The notes under the pieces are model-generated. The model was not told the origin of the DNA and did no database searches. It saw only the letters and a list, made by a program, of their open reading frames with translations. A program made the translations under genes and the position numbers. From the NCBI GenBank assembly GCA_963169175.1, contig CAUJFK010000176.1, positions 1 through 7,141 on the forward strand: a stretch of DNA of 7,141 nt, read 5' to 3'. Origin of the DNA: Acidobacteriota bacterium. Lineage in GTDB: Bacteria > Acidobacteriota > Blastocatellia > Pyrinomonadales > Pyrinomonadaceae. Below are positions 1 through 6,465 of the stretch, piece after piece; within the stretch, counting starts at the first letter, position 1, and every line of letters begins with the position of its first letter.

Positions 1-993
1 GATAACCGCAGAATGAGCGCCGCTGTCCCGGCCGCCCTGCAGGATATCGAAGCTGGTGACAAGATCGTTGTCAGCGGTTTTCCTGCGGATGATAAGAAAA
101 GTGTTCCCGCACGGACCGTTTATCTGATGTCAAAGTCAGAGCTTGCCGCCGCCAAAGCAAAAGAAGTGGAAAAATGGCGGACGCGCGGCATTTCCGGACG
201 CGTCACGGCGGTTGACGCGGTAACCGGCCAGATCTCGATCGATGTAACGTCGCTCGGTTCGACCACCAAGGTGGTGCTGACGCCGAAAGAACAGGCAAAA
301 TACCTTCGCTACGCTCCAAATTCAGTTGCCTTCAGCGAGGCACTTCCTAGCAAGCTCTCGGATATCGCCGCCGGCGATATGCTCCGTGCGGTCGGTGACC
401 GAAGTGCCGATGGGGCCAGTTTCACCGCCGAAGAAGTTTTGACGGGAGCGTTCCAGACCAGTGCCGGAACGGTAAAATCGATCGACGCCGCAAAGAACGA
501 AATTGTCATTACCGAGCTCCAGACAAAGAAAGACGTAACCGTATCGCTCGGTTCAGCGTCAATGATGAAGAAGTTTCCTGAGCAAATGGCTCAGATGCTT
601 GCGGCACGACAGTCAGGCGGCGAACAGCGCGGCCCTGGTGGTGCCCCCGGCGGCCAGGGAGCTTCTGGCGGTCAGGGCGGCCAGATGTCTCCACGTGCTA
701 ACGGCGGCGGGCAAGGCGGCCCCGGAGGACCGGGCGGCGGATCGCGAGGCGGCATTGACGAAATGCTCGACCGGTTCCCGAACGTCACAGCAGCCGACCT
801 TAAGGTAGGCGACATGATCGCCGTCTCCAGCTCAAAATCATCATCGCCTGACCGTATTACGGCGATCAAATTACTAACCGGTGTTGAGCCCTTCGTGCGA
901 ATGGCACAGATGTCCGCCGGCAACAACAGATCTCGCCAGGGTTCTCAAAGCCTGAGTATCCCCGGCCTGGACGGCGGCTTTGATATGCCGTAA
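1..993 (+). CDS. DUF5666-like secreted protein, 5'-truncated
   Basis: The frame is open from the window edge to the TAA at 991-993. The ATG at 13 is therefore probably internal, and the signal peptide would lie upstream. The 330 visible residues hold three related modules. Each has a motif of the type L-x-D-(I/L)-x-x-G-D-x-(I/L): LQDIEAGDKI near base 37, LSDIAAGDML near 355 and AADLKVGDMI near 790. The first two are each followed by a beta-rich stretch of the form G-x-V-x-x-(I/V)-D (GRVTAVDAVTG, GTVKSIDAAKN). A glycine/glutamine-rich linker (bases 616-753) separates modules two and three. The C-terminus (ITAIKLLTGVEPF, then SLSIPGLDGGFDMP) resembles secreted Acidobacteriota proteins that I recall being placed near TonB-receptor genes. 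The small beta-barrel modules recall DUF5666. No catalytic residues are evident, and a periplasmic or surface structural or binding role is only a guess. It may be co-transcribed with the receptor gene, since no terminator is seen between them. Confidence 0.6.
   Translation, partial: DNRRMSAAVPAALQDIEAGDKIVVSGFPADDKKSVPARTVYLMSKSELAAAKAKEVEKWRTRGISGRVTAVDAVTGQISIDVTSLGSTTKVVLTPKEQAKYLRYAPNSVAFSEALPSKLSDIAAGDMLRAVGDRSADGASFTAEEVLTGAFQTSAGTVKSIDAAKNEIVITELQTKKDVTVSLGSASMMKKFPEQMAQMLAARQSGGEQRGPGGAPGGQGASGGQGGQMSPRANGGGQGGPGGPGGGSRGGIDEMLDRFPNVTAADLKVGDMIAVSSSKSSSPDRITAIKLLTGVEPFVRMAQMSAGNNRSRQGSQSLSIPGLDGGFDMP
616..753 (+). repeat. Glycine/glutamine-rich low-complexity linker
   Basis: This coding stretch specifies a run dominated by Gly with Gln, Pro, Ser and Arg (for example GGQGASGGQGGQ and GGGQGGPGGPGGG). 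It joins the second and third modules of the DUF5666-like protein. It is probably a flexible disordered linker. The GGC-rich DNA produces proline-rich open frames on the opposite strand, which are shadows. Confidence 0.75.
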
Positions 994-1063
994 TACTTTC
1001 GAAAAGCCCAATGGAACGGGGCGTTATTCCGAACAGTTCCTGCTTTATTTAATTACTCTGTTT

Positions 1064-1068
1064 GAAGG
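1064..1068 (+). promoter_or_regulatory. Ribosome binding site deciding the receptor start
   Basis: GAAGG ends 11 bases before the ATG at 1080. The frame also offers a TTG at 1062 and a GTG at 1077. TTG 1062 overlaps this Shine-Dalgarno-like sequence, so ATG 1080 is preferred. It gives a standard signal peptide starting MKLSKLF. Confidence 0.55.
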
Positions 1069-1079
1069 TTATACTTGTG

Positions 1080-4000
1080 ATGAAATTATCCAAACTTTTC
1101 ATTGTGAGCGGGCTGATAGCATTATTTTTCAGTGTCCCGGCTCTTGCACAGCAGAACGGATCGCTTACCGGCCAGGTAGTTGATTCGCTCGGCGCGGTCG
1201 TCGTTGGAGCATCGGTCACCACCGTTTCCGGAACAGGTGCCGAAAAGACAACGACCAGTAACACGAAGGGCGAATACAGTATCAGCGGACTCGCCCCCGG
1301 CAAATACACGATCCGTGTTTCGGCACCAAAATTTGCTTTATACGAGAACACCGAGGTCGAGATCACCGCCGCTCAGAAAACTGAGCTTATCCCGGTGATG
1401 ACGGTCTCAGGTGTTGAGGAGCAGGTCGAGGTTTCGGGCGACACAGGCGTTTCGACCGATCCGGCAAACAATGCGGGAGCCACGGTCCTTAAGGAAAAAG
1501 AACTTGAAGCCCTGCCCGACGATCCGGATGAACTTGAGGCTGCCCTCCAGGCACTTGCCGGTCCGGCGGCGGGTCCGAACGGCGGCCAGATCTACATTGA
1601 CGGGTTCACCGGCGGCCGACTTCCCCCAAAAGAAGCGATCCGCGAGATCCGTATAAACTCCAACCCCTTTTCAGCCGAATACGATCGGCTCGGCTTTGGA
1701 CGTATCGAGATATTAACGAGGCCCGGTTCGGAAAGATGGCGCGGAAATTTGTTCGGGAGTTTTAACGACGAAAGCCTCAATTCGCGCAATCCATTCGCGT
1801 TGAATCGTGCGCCTAGCCAAAGGCGATCGTATGGCGGCAATATCTCGGGCCCGATCCAGAAGGGCAAGTCATCGTTTTTCGTCGATATCAACAATCGGGA
1901 TGATGACAGCAACACGGTCGTCAACGCCCGCGTCCTTGACAGCAATCTTAACGCGGTGCCGTTCACCGAAGAGTTTCAGGCCCCAAGCCGCCGGTTTTCG
2001 GTCAGCCCACGTGTTGATTATGCGATCAACCAGAACAATACATTGGTGGCCCGCTACAGCTTTTCTCAGTCCGCGTCCGAGAATCAAGGGATCAGCACGT
2101 TTTCGCTGCCGACGCGTGCGTATGATACGACCAGCAGCTCGCACGAACTTCGCCTGACAGAGACGATGATCATCAACGCGACAACGGTCAATGAAACGCG
2201 TTTTGAATATAGCTGGGACAAGCGTGAGCAGAACGGCGACAATTCGATCCCGACAATATCGGTATCTGACGCCTTCACGGGCGGCGGTGCTCAGATCGGC
2301 CTCAGCTTCAACGACACCAAGGCATGGGAGCTGCAAAATTTCACGACAACCTCAGTCGGGCCAAATGCCCAGCATGGCCTGAAGTTCGGGCTCAAACTGC
2401 GGAACACGTCGATAAACGACCGATCGGAGAATAACTATGGCGGCTCGTTCACATTTGCGGGTGCTCAGCCTGTGACCAGCCCGGCGGGCTGTTTTCCGGG
2501 CGAACCCGGCTGTACCATCCTTCAGCCGTCGGTCTCGCCTTTGGACCAGTACCGTGAGCGGCTGCTTGGAAATAATGACCCGCGTTTCTTCCCTACGCAG
2601 TTTACGATAACGACCGGCCACCCGCTTCAGTCGGTCTCAAGGACGGATGTCGGCCTTTTCGTGACCGACGATTGGCGGGTTGACCCGAGCCTCACATTAA
2701 GCTTTGGCTTGAGATACGAGAATCAGACCAACATCAGCGACAGCAATGACTTTGCACCCAGATTCTCATTCGCGTGGTCACCGGGAGCCGGTGGGGCAAA
2801 AGCCCCGAAGACGGTCTTCCGCGGCGGCTTTGGTGTTTTTTATGATCGGTTAAGCGAAAGCCTCACGTTGAGCGCACTTCGCTTCAACGGAACGAACCAG
2901 ATCAACCTCGTGGTGAGCGCGAACGACCCTGATCCTGTCCGCCGGGCAGCCGCGATCGCCCTGCTTGGCCAGCCGGTATTTTCACTGAATAGTGTCGCAA
3001 ACGTACCGACCGGTGCTCAGATATTGGCGGCCCTGCCTCAGTCAAATACAATTCGGCAGATCGCACCTGACCTGAAATCGCCGATGATGGTCCAGGGAGC
3101 ATTTGGCATGGAACGGCAGCTTCCGTGGAAGACCACGATGTCGGCGACCTTCGTCTCGTCGCGGACCTACAATGTGCTCCGGTCAAGGAACATAAACGCA
3201 CCGATCTGCCCGGACCTGTCCGATTGCTCAAGTGCTCCGCGGCCCGATCCGACCGCCGGTGCGATCTATCAATACGAATCGACCGGAACTTTGGACCAGA
3301 ACCGCTTGAGCGTGAACGTCCGGAATATGTCTAGCCGTCGTTTCTCGCTGTTTGCAAACTACAACCTTGGCTTTTCACGCAGCACCAGTGACGGCTCCGG
3401 CAGTTTCCCGGCATATTCGTACGATCTTGGTGATGAGTGGGGCCGGTCGTCATCCGATGTTCGCCATAACTTTGTCGTTGGCGGCAACATCAACGCTCCG
3501 TGGGGCTTTTCGTTCAGCCCGTTTATCATGCTCAACAGCGGCCGTCCGTTCAATATCACGACCGGACAGGACCTGAACGGCGACTTGCAGTTCAACGAAC
3601 GACCGACATTCGGCCAGTTGGGTGCGGCGTGCACATCGCACAACGTATCCGCATCATGGTGTGACGTTTCGGGCGAAGACGCGAATCAGATCATTCCCCG
3701 AAACTGGGGCCAATCGCCCAGCTCGTTCACGGTCAATATGCGCGTTTCGCGGAACTTCGGTTTTGGCAAGACGGCTGAGCGTGCATCGGGAGGCGGCCAA
3801 GGCGGCGGCGGTGATCATCGCGGCGGCGGTGGCGGCTTCGGCGGCGGACGCGGGATGATGGGCGGTTTCGGCGGCAATGATCGCAAGCCGTACAACCTTA
3901 ATCTCAGCATCAACTTCCAGAACCTCTTGAACACTGTTAACCTGGGAGCACCCGTCGGAAACATCCTTTCGAGCCGTTTTGGCCAGTCAACCGGGACCGG

Positions 4001-4091
4001 CGGCGGGTTCGGCGGATTTGGCGGCGGGTTCGGCGGCGGTTCATCCGCAGCCAACCGAAGGATCGAGCTCTCCGCAAGATTTAGTTGGTAA
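1080..4091 (+). CDS. Oar-like TonB-dependent receptor family outer-membrane protein
   Basis: The 1003-residue protein starts with a signal peptide (residues 1-23; hydrophobic FIVSGLIALFF, likely cleavage ALA|QQ). A carboxypeptidase-regulatory-like beta-sandwich follows at about 28-108 (GSLTGQVVDSLGAVVVGASV, then GEYSISGLAPGKYTIRV). A plug-like region at about 130-215 includes IYIDGF, REIRINSNPFSAEYDRLG and GRIEILTRPGS. The rest, about 216-1003, alternates polar and aromatic residues as in a large beta-barrel, and the chain ends in the aromatic IELSARFSW typical of outer-membrane proteins. No convincing TonB box is visible. Family members sit in the outer membrane and move large substrates or act in surface and secretion roles; this substrate cannot be told. 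All six cysteines fall in three close pairs (471/478, 710/716, 851/861). Two glycine-rich inserts lie near the C-terminus. The preceding DUF5666-like gene and the following LolA-like gene suggest an envelope locus. A terminator follows the stop. Confidence 0.85.
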   Translation: MKLSKLFIVSGLIALFFSVPALAQQNGSLTGQVVDSLGAVVVGASVTTVSGTGAEKTTTSNTKGEYSISGLAPGKYTIRVSAPKFALYENTEVEITAAQKTELIPVMTVSGVEEQVEVSGDTGVSTDPANNAGATVLKEKELEALPDDPDELEAALQALAGPAAGPNGGQIYIDGFTGGRLPPKEAIREIRINSNPFSAEYDRLGFGRIEILTRPGSERWRGNLFGSFNDESLNSRNPFALNRAPSQRRSYGGNISGPIQKGKSSFFVDINNRDDDSNTVVNARVLDSNLNAVPFTEEFQAPSRRFSVSPRVDYAINQNNTLVARYSFSQSASENQGISTFSLPTRAYDTTSSSHELRLTETMIINATTVNETRFEYSWDKREQNGDNSIPTISVSDAFTGGGAQIGLSFNDTKAWELQNFTTTSVGPNAQHGLKFGLKLRNTSINDRSENNYGGSFTFAGAQPVTSPAGCFPGEPGCTILQPSVSPLDQYRERLLGNNDPRFFPTQFTITTGHPLQSVSRTDVGLFVTDDWRVDPSLTLSFGLRYENQTNISDSNDFAPRFSFAWSPGAGGAKAPKTVFRGGFGVFYDRLSESLTLSALRFNGTNQINLVVSANDPDPVRRAAAIALLGQPVFSLNSVANVPTGAQILAALPQSNTIRQIAPDLKSPMMVQGAFGMERQLPWKTTMSATFVSSRTYNVLRSRNINAPICPDLSDCSSAPRPDPTAGAIYQYESTGTLDQNRLSVNVRNMSSRRFSLFANYNLGFSRSTSDGSGSFPAYSYDLGDEWGRSSSDVRHNFVVGGNINAPWGFSFSPFIMLNSGRPFNITTGQDLNGDLQFNERPTFGQLGAACTSHNVSASWCDVSGEDANQIIPRNWGQSPSSFTVNMRVSRNFGFGKTAERASGGGQGGGGDHRGGGGGFGGGRGMMGGFGGNDRKPYNLNLSINFQNLLNTVNLGAPVGNILSSRFGQSTGTGGGFGGFGGGFGGGSSAANRRIELSARFSW
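3789..3875 (+). repeat. Glycine-rich insert 1 in the receptor barrel
   Basis: About 29 codons, mostly GGC/GGT, encode residues near 904-932 as Gly with scattered Gln, His, Phe, Arg and Met (GGGGGFGGGRGMMGGFGG). They lie between predicted barrel strands (FTVNMRVSRNFGFG before and YNLNLSINFQNLLN after), so they most likely form an exposed or periplasmic loop. Confidence 0.7.
3999..4040 (+). repeat. Tandem 21-bp Gly/Phe repeat (two copies)
   Basis: Two adjacent 21-base units (3999-4019 and 4020-4040) share the first 17 bases, GGCGGCGGGTTCGGCGG, and differ at the end (ATTT against CGGT). They encode GGGFGGF then GGGFGGG, just before the last barrel strand. An in-frame duplication by slippage is the simple explanation. 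Confidence 0.8.
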
Positions 4092-4113
4092 CATTCCTCC
4101 ATTGCGGTATATT
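4085..4113 (+). promoter_or_regulatory. Candidate sigma70-type promoter overlapping the terminator
   Basis: TTGGTA at 4085-4090 (4 of 6 matches to TTGACA) is followed after exactly 17 bases by TATATT at 4108-4113 (5 of 6 matches to TATAAT). The -35 element overlaps the last codons of the receptor gene. The predicted +1 is near G4120, inside the left arm of the terminator hairpin. It would drive the LolA-like gene at 4163. This rests on sequence match only. Confidence 0.4.
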
Positions 4114-4147
4114 TAGGAAGCCTGCGAATAGGCTTCCTATTTTTTTT
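4114..4147 (+). terminator. Rho-independent terminator after the receptor gene
   Basis: A perfect 9-bp stem, TAGGAAGCC (4114-4122) with GGCTTCCTA (4131-4139), encloses an 8-base loop and is followed by eight T (4140-4147). It lies 22 bases after the receptor stop codon and should end + strand transcripts coming from upstream. The next gene's Shine-Dalgarno-like GGAG (4148-4151) begins directly after the T-run. Confidence 0.9.
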
Positions 4148-4162
4148 GGAGCGGACCATTAG

Positions 4163-4894
4163 ATGTTCAAATACTTTTCCGGGCCTTTTCTATTAACGGT
4201 TTTCAGCGTGCTTGTCACGGCCGCTCAGCCTGCCGCGCCGGTCGAAAGGCCGTATGCGGCGGAGAGGAAATTGGTTGCCCTCGCGGTGGCCGCCCATGGC
4301 GGGGACAAACTCAGAAACATACGAACGCTGGTTATAAAGGGCACGGTTGACGTTACGACTTCGGCAGCGGCCCAGGCGTTTCCGGCAAGCTTTGTTACCA
4401 TCTTTTCCGGCGACAAATACCGGCTCGAAATTGCAAACCCTTTTCAGCCGCTGAAGCAGGTTTACGACGGCACGCAAACGTCTTCATCTGTCCGAGGCGG
4501 CTTTACGCTGCCGCCGATCAACCGATTGGGTTTTCCGATGCTTCAGCAATTTGGCAGACAAGGTTTTGTGATCACTCCACTGCCTGACAATAAGAAAAGG
4601 CGGAAGGGATTCAGAATGACATCGCCCGAGGGCTATTTCACCGATTTTTACCTTGATGAAAAGACAAACCAGATCAAGGGTTACGACGCCAGCTATACAA
4701 TCAATGAACGGGTCGTTACCACATCGGTCGAGATCGAGAAATGCCGGGATGTCGAGGGCGTTCTTGTACCGGAAAAATACGCGCAAAGATTCGACACTGA
4801 GCAGATAACGATCTACGCAAATTTTAAGGCGAAGGAAATATTGGTAAATTCAGAAGTCCCGGACGCTTATTTCAAGATCGTCGAGAACCGATAG
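4163..4894 (+). CDS. Secreted LolA-like (outer-membrane lipoprotein sorting fold) protein
   Basis: The 243-residue protein has an N-terminal signal peptide (FLLTVFSVLVTAA, cleavage near residue 20-24), so it is exported. The mature part begins with an amphipathic helix and a motif A-x-x-A-H-G-G-x-x-x-L-x-x-(I)-x-T-(L)-x-(I)-x-G (residues about 46-64). This is the typical opening of LolA/DUF4292-like half-barrel proteins. Alternating beta strands follow, such as FSGDKYRLEI, GYFTDFYLDEKTNQIKGY, VLVPEKYAQRF and ITIYANFKAKEILVNSEVPDAYFKI, where the last two match the family's strand-turn ending. Relatives bind lipids or lipoprotein acyl chains in the periplasm; the ligand here is unknown. ATG 4163 is preceded by GGAG at 4148-4151, 11 bases upstream. 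Its position right behind a terminator suggests it is transcribed from its own overlapping promoter or by read-through. The single cysteine (residue 194, in IEKCRD) is unpaired and not a lipobox. Confidence 0.6.
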   Translation: MFKYFSGPFLLTVFSVLVTAAQPAAPVERPYAAERKLVALAVAAHGGDKLRNIRTLVIKGTVDVTTSAAAQAFPASFVTIFSGDKYRLEIANPFQPLKQVYDGTQTSSSVRGGFTLPPINRLGFPMLQQFGRQGFVITPLPDNKKRRKGFRMTSPEGYFTDFYLDEKTNQIKGYDASYTINERVVTTSVEIEKCRDVEGVLVPEKYAQRFDTEQITIYANFKAKEILVNSEVPDAYFKIVENR

Positions 4895-4936
4895 AGCGAC
4901 GGACCATTTCCTGTGAGCAGCTTCCCCTTCGTAAGA

Positions 4937-5024
4937 CTTCGTGTCTTCATTTCGTGAGTTTCGTGGTAAATGGACGAAAATCCATACCACGAAATCCACG
5001 AATCAAGACACGAAATCCACGAAG
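4937..5024. repeat. TTCGTG/CACGAA palindromic repeat between convergent genes
   Basis: An imperfect palindrome has arms at 4938-4974 and 4981-5014 around a CGAAAA loop. The left arm carries TTCGTG at 4938, 4951 and 4960. The right arm and tail carry CACGAA at 4988, 4997, 5009 and 5018. The spacings outward from the loop are 9 and 13 on the left, and 9, 12 and 9 on the right. The repeat lies between the stop of the LolA-like gene (4894) and the stop of the PilM-like gene (5027). It resembles dispersed REP-like intergenic elements and could act as a bidirectional terminator, though it has no long T-run. Confidence 0.75.
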
Positions 5025-5026
5025 GC

Positions 5027-5962
5027 CTATCGCCAGCCGAAGGCGGCGAGACCGGCGGGTGCGGCTATATCGTCAAAGGTCAGCGATGTTGCGGGCATGT
5101 TCAAGCCGACCTCTTCCGGCCTAAGCACCTGCAGCGCCCGGCCAAGAGCTTCTGTTGATATGTCACGGATCTTTGCCGGGACGAGCCCCTTTCCGATCAA
5201 TAATATTCTTTCGAGCAATTTGTCGTGGCTGTCGGCCGCAAAGCGGTCATTGTAAAACATCAGCAGCCGGTATATTTCATCATCGCGTTCGGCCAGTGTG
5301 CAGGTAACGCTGCGGATGACCGCCGGATCGCCCGAACGCATCAGAATTGCGCTGAACCCGTCACTTTGTGCGCTGATCAGCATCGAATCGGCCTTTTCTG
5401 AATCGGCGGAGATCCATCTCGATTCGCTCAAAGCCCGCGGGAGCACCAAACCGGCCTTCCAGCCAAATCTTTCAAAAATGGTCTCGTACTCGTCAATGAC
5501 CGAAAGCTTTACGGCCGATGCAAAATAGCGAGAGCGGCCTTCGCGGTCGGACGGCATCTTGTGCCGGGTAATTCGCATCTCCGCGGCCGCGGCCCCAAAT
5601 GTCTGTTCCGCCTTCCAGTCAAGTATCTCCTCGGATTCATCTTTACCGGATGCACCGCTTTCAAGCGTCAAAATTGCCGATCGAGCGGTATTGCTCGGCA
5701 GTGAAACCGACCAGCTTTTCTGCCCAAGCAGGCCCGCCGAGGTTACCGCTTCTTCAAGGAGTACCGCAAGTTCTTTCGGGTTCGATATGTTCCGTTCCAG
5801 AAAACTGGGCACGAGAAGCCCGGTCGGCAATTCAACGGCGGCCGCCTGTTTAATGCCGAACATCCCGCGGCCTTCGCGGTGCAGGCTTAGGGCGGTTACG
5901 CTCTCCTTTTCAAGGCCGATCGCGGCCTTCGGGTACGATGGTTGTGTTAGAAAAGATAACAT
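5027..5962 (-). CDS. PilM-like type IV pilus/type II secretion assembly protein, degenerate
   Basis: The 311-residue protein has no signal peptide and should be cytoplasmic. The layout follows PilM: an N-terminal strand pair (AAIGLEKESVTALSL, residues 13-27), a helix and strand with KSWSVSLPSNTARSAILTL (82-100), a helix containing EEILDWKAEQTFG (111-123), a middle strand pair (ADSMLISAQSDGFSAIL, 191-207) and a final ILLIGKGLVP (253-262) ending in GLAAFGWR, like the usual GLALR end. PilM is an actin-like protein that binds the PilN N-terminus and links the inner-membrane platform to the assembly motor. The usual phosphate-loop pattern G-L-D-I-G-S is not conserved, so nucleotide binding is doubtful. 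ATG 5962 is preferred to TTG 5977, but neither has a clear Shine-Dalgarno. It is the last gene of the cluster; no PilN or PilO follows. GspL-like is an alternative label. Confidence 0.65.
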   Translation of the reverse strand: MLSFLTQPSYPKAAIGLEKESVTALSLHREGRGMFGIKQAAAVELPTGLLVPSFLERNISNPKELAVLLEEAVTSAGLLGQKSWSVSLPSNTARSAILTLESGASGKDESEEILDWKAEQTFGAAAAEMRITRHKMPSDREGRSRYFASAVKLSVIDEYETIFERFGWKAGLVLPRALSESRWISADSEKADSMLISAQSDGFSAILMRSGDPAVIRSVTCTLAERDDEIYRLLMFYNDRFAADSHDKLLERILLIGKGLVPAKIRDISTEALGRALQVLRPEEVGLNMPATSLTFDDIAAPAGLAAFGWR

Positions 5963-5978
5963 CCAAATTTTGTACAAC

Positions 5979-5991
5979 AGGCCGACGGCCT
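5979..5991 (-). other. Small hairpin upstream of the PilM-like gene
   Basis: AGGCC-(3-base loop)-GGCCT forms a perfect 5-bp stem in the 57-base gap between the second pseudopilin and the PilM-like gene. On the - strand it lies 16 bases before the ATG. It has no T-run, so it is not a convincing terminator. It may stabilise mRNA or modulate translation, or it may be chance. Confidence 0.3.
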
Positions 5992-6020
5992 ATCGATCCA
6001 TGCAGACTGCGGTCCAGGCG

Positions 6021-6464
6021 TTAATACTCCGAATACGCCTTCCCTTCTGAATCAACGCCGTCCGAAGTGCTCTTTACATCGGTCATTCCTGCCTCAGCCG
6101 TCTCTGATGTCGAGTCGGTGTCCATCACCTCGCGCCATTCGTCCTTTTCGGTCATCGGATCGGTCGGGCGTTCGCGCAGGTATTTGGCCGTTACAAGATC
6201 GTCAACGGTTTGCGGCGGCTTGCCTTTATCGGCACTGTATTGATCTATTGCCCGACGCATCTGCCAAAGATTTTCTTTCAACACGGTCTCGCGGGCGTTC
6301 TGCATCGCCTTTTGATACGATGGAACCGCCACCGAGATGAGGATGATGATGATGAACATCGCTATCATCAACTCAAGCAGCGAATAGCCCAACTGACGGC
6401 GTTTCGTGCGGGCACGAACGCCTTCATCTACGGCCGCATTGTTTCTTAGCTTCAGCCTGTCCAT
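6021..6464 (-). CDS. GspG-like pseudopilin 2
   Basis: The 147-residue prepilin-like protein has a long basic leader (residues 1-26, ending TKRRQLG), a prepilin peptidase site G26|Y27 and Glu at mature position 5 (YSLLE). A hydrophobic helix follows (LMIAMFIIIILISVAVPSY). Tyr rather than Phe at +1 is a mild variation. The polar helix QNARETVLKENLWQMRRAIDQY and then KYLRERPTDPMTEKDEW match the GspG pattern Y-L-x-x-x-P-x-D-P-(x)n-W. The tail SDGVDSEGKAYSEY parallels the GspG C-terminal loop. GspG is the major pseudopilin of type II secretion, processed at the inner membrane by prepilin peptidase. ATG 6464 starts one base after the previous gene's stop (6466-6468), which suggests translational coupling. 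The frame is also open upstream to 6602, but that part overlaps the previous gene and gives no plausible leader. The protein has no cysteine. Confidence 0.8.
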   Translation of the reverse strand: MDRLKLRNNAAVDEGVRARTKRRQLGYSLLELMIAMFIIIILISVAVPSYQKAMQNARETVLKENLWQMRRAIDQYSADKGKPPQTVDDLVTAKYLRERPTDPMTEKDEWREVMDTDSTSETAEAGMTDVKSTSDGVDSEGKAYSEY

Positions 6465-6465
6465 T

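Noticed and set aside
1062..1079. TTG 1062 or GTG 1077 as receptor start
   Set aside because: TTG 1062 overlaps the GAAGG ribosome-binding sequence, and ATG 1080 already gives a complete, typical signal peptide.
994..1079. Promoter for the receptor gene in the AT-rich stretch near 1041-1058
   Set aside because: TTTATT/TTTAAT-like hexamers exist, but no acceptable -35 element lies 16-18 bases upstream.
1869..2336. 155-codon - strand open frame inside the receptor gene
   Set aside because: It is antisense to a clear barrel-coding region. The composition is that of a shadow frame and no start signal is visible.
3815..4159. Proline-rich - strand open frame
   Set aside because: The proline runs are simply the complement of the receptor's Gly-rich codons, and the frame covers the terminator.
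4938..5024. Short repeated units resembling a CRISPR array
   Set aside because: Units are 6-9 bases, inverted rather than direct, with no spacer-length unique sequence and no cas genes nearby.
4941..5255. + strand frames translating the palindrome as His/Glu-rich peptides
   Set aside because: They read across the TTCGTG repeat and then antisense to the PilM-like gene. They are repeat artefacts rather than genes.
5559..6050. 163-codon + strand open frame
   Set aside because: It lies antisense to the PilM-like gene and the end of pseudopilin 2, both of which have recognisable family features. Its own translation shows no domain pattern.
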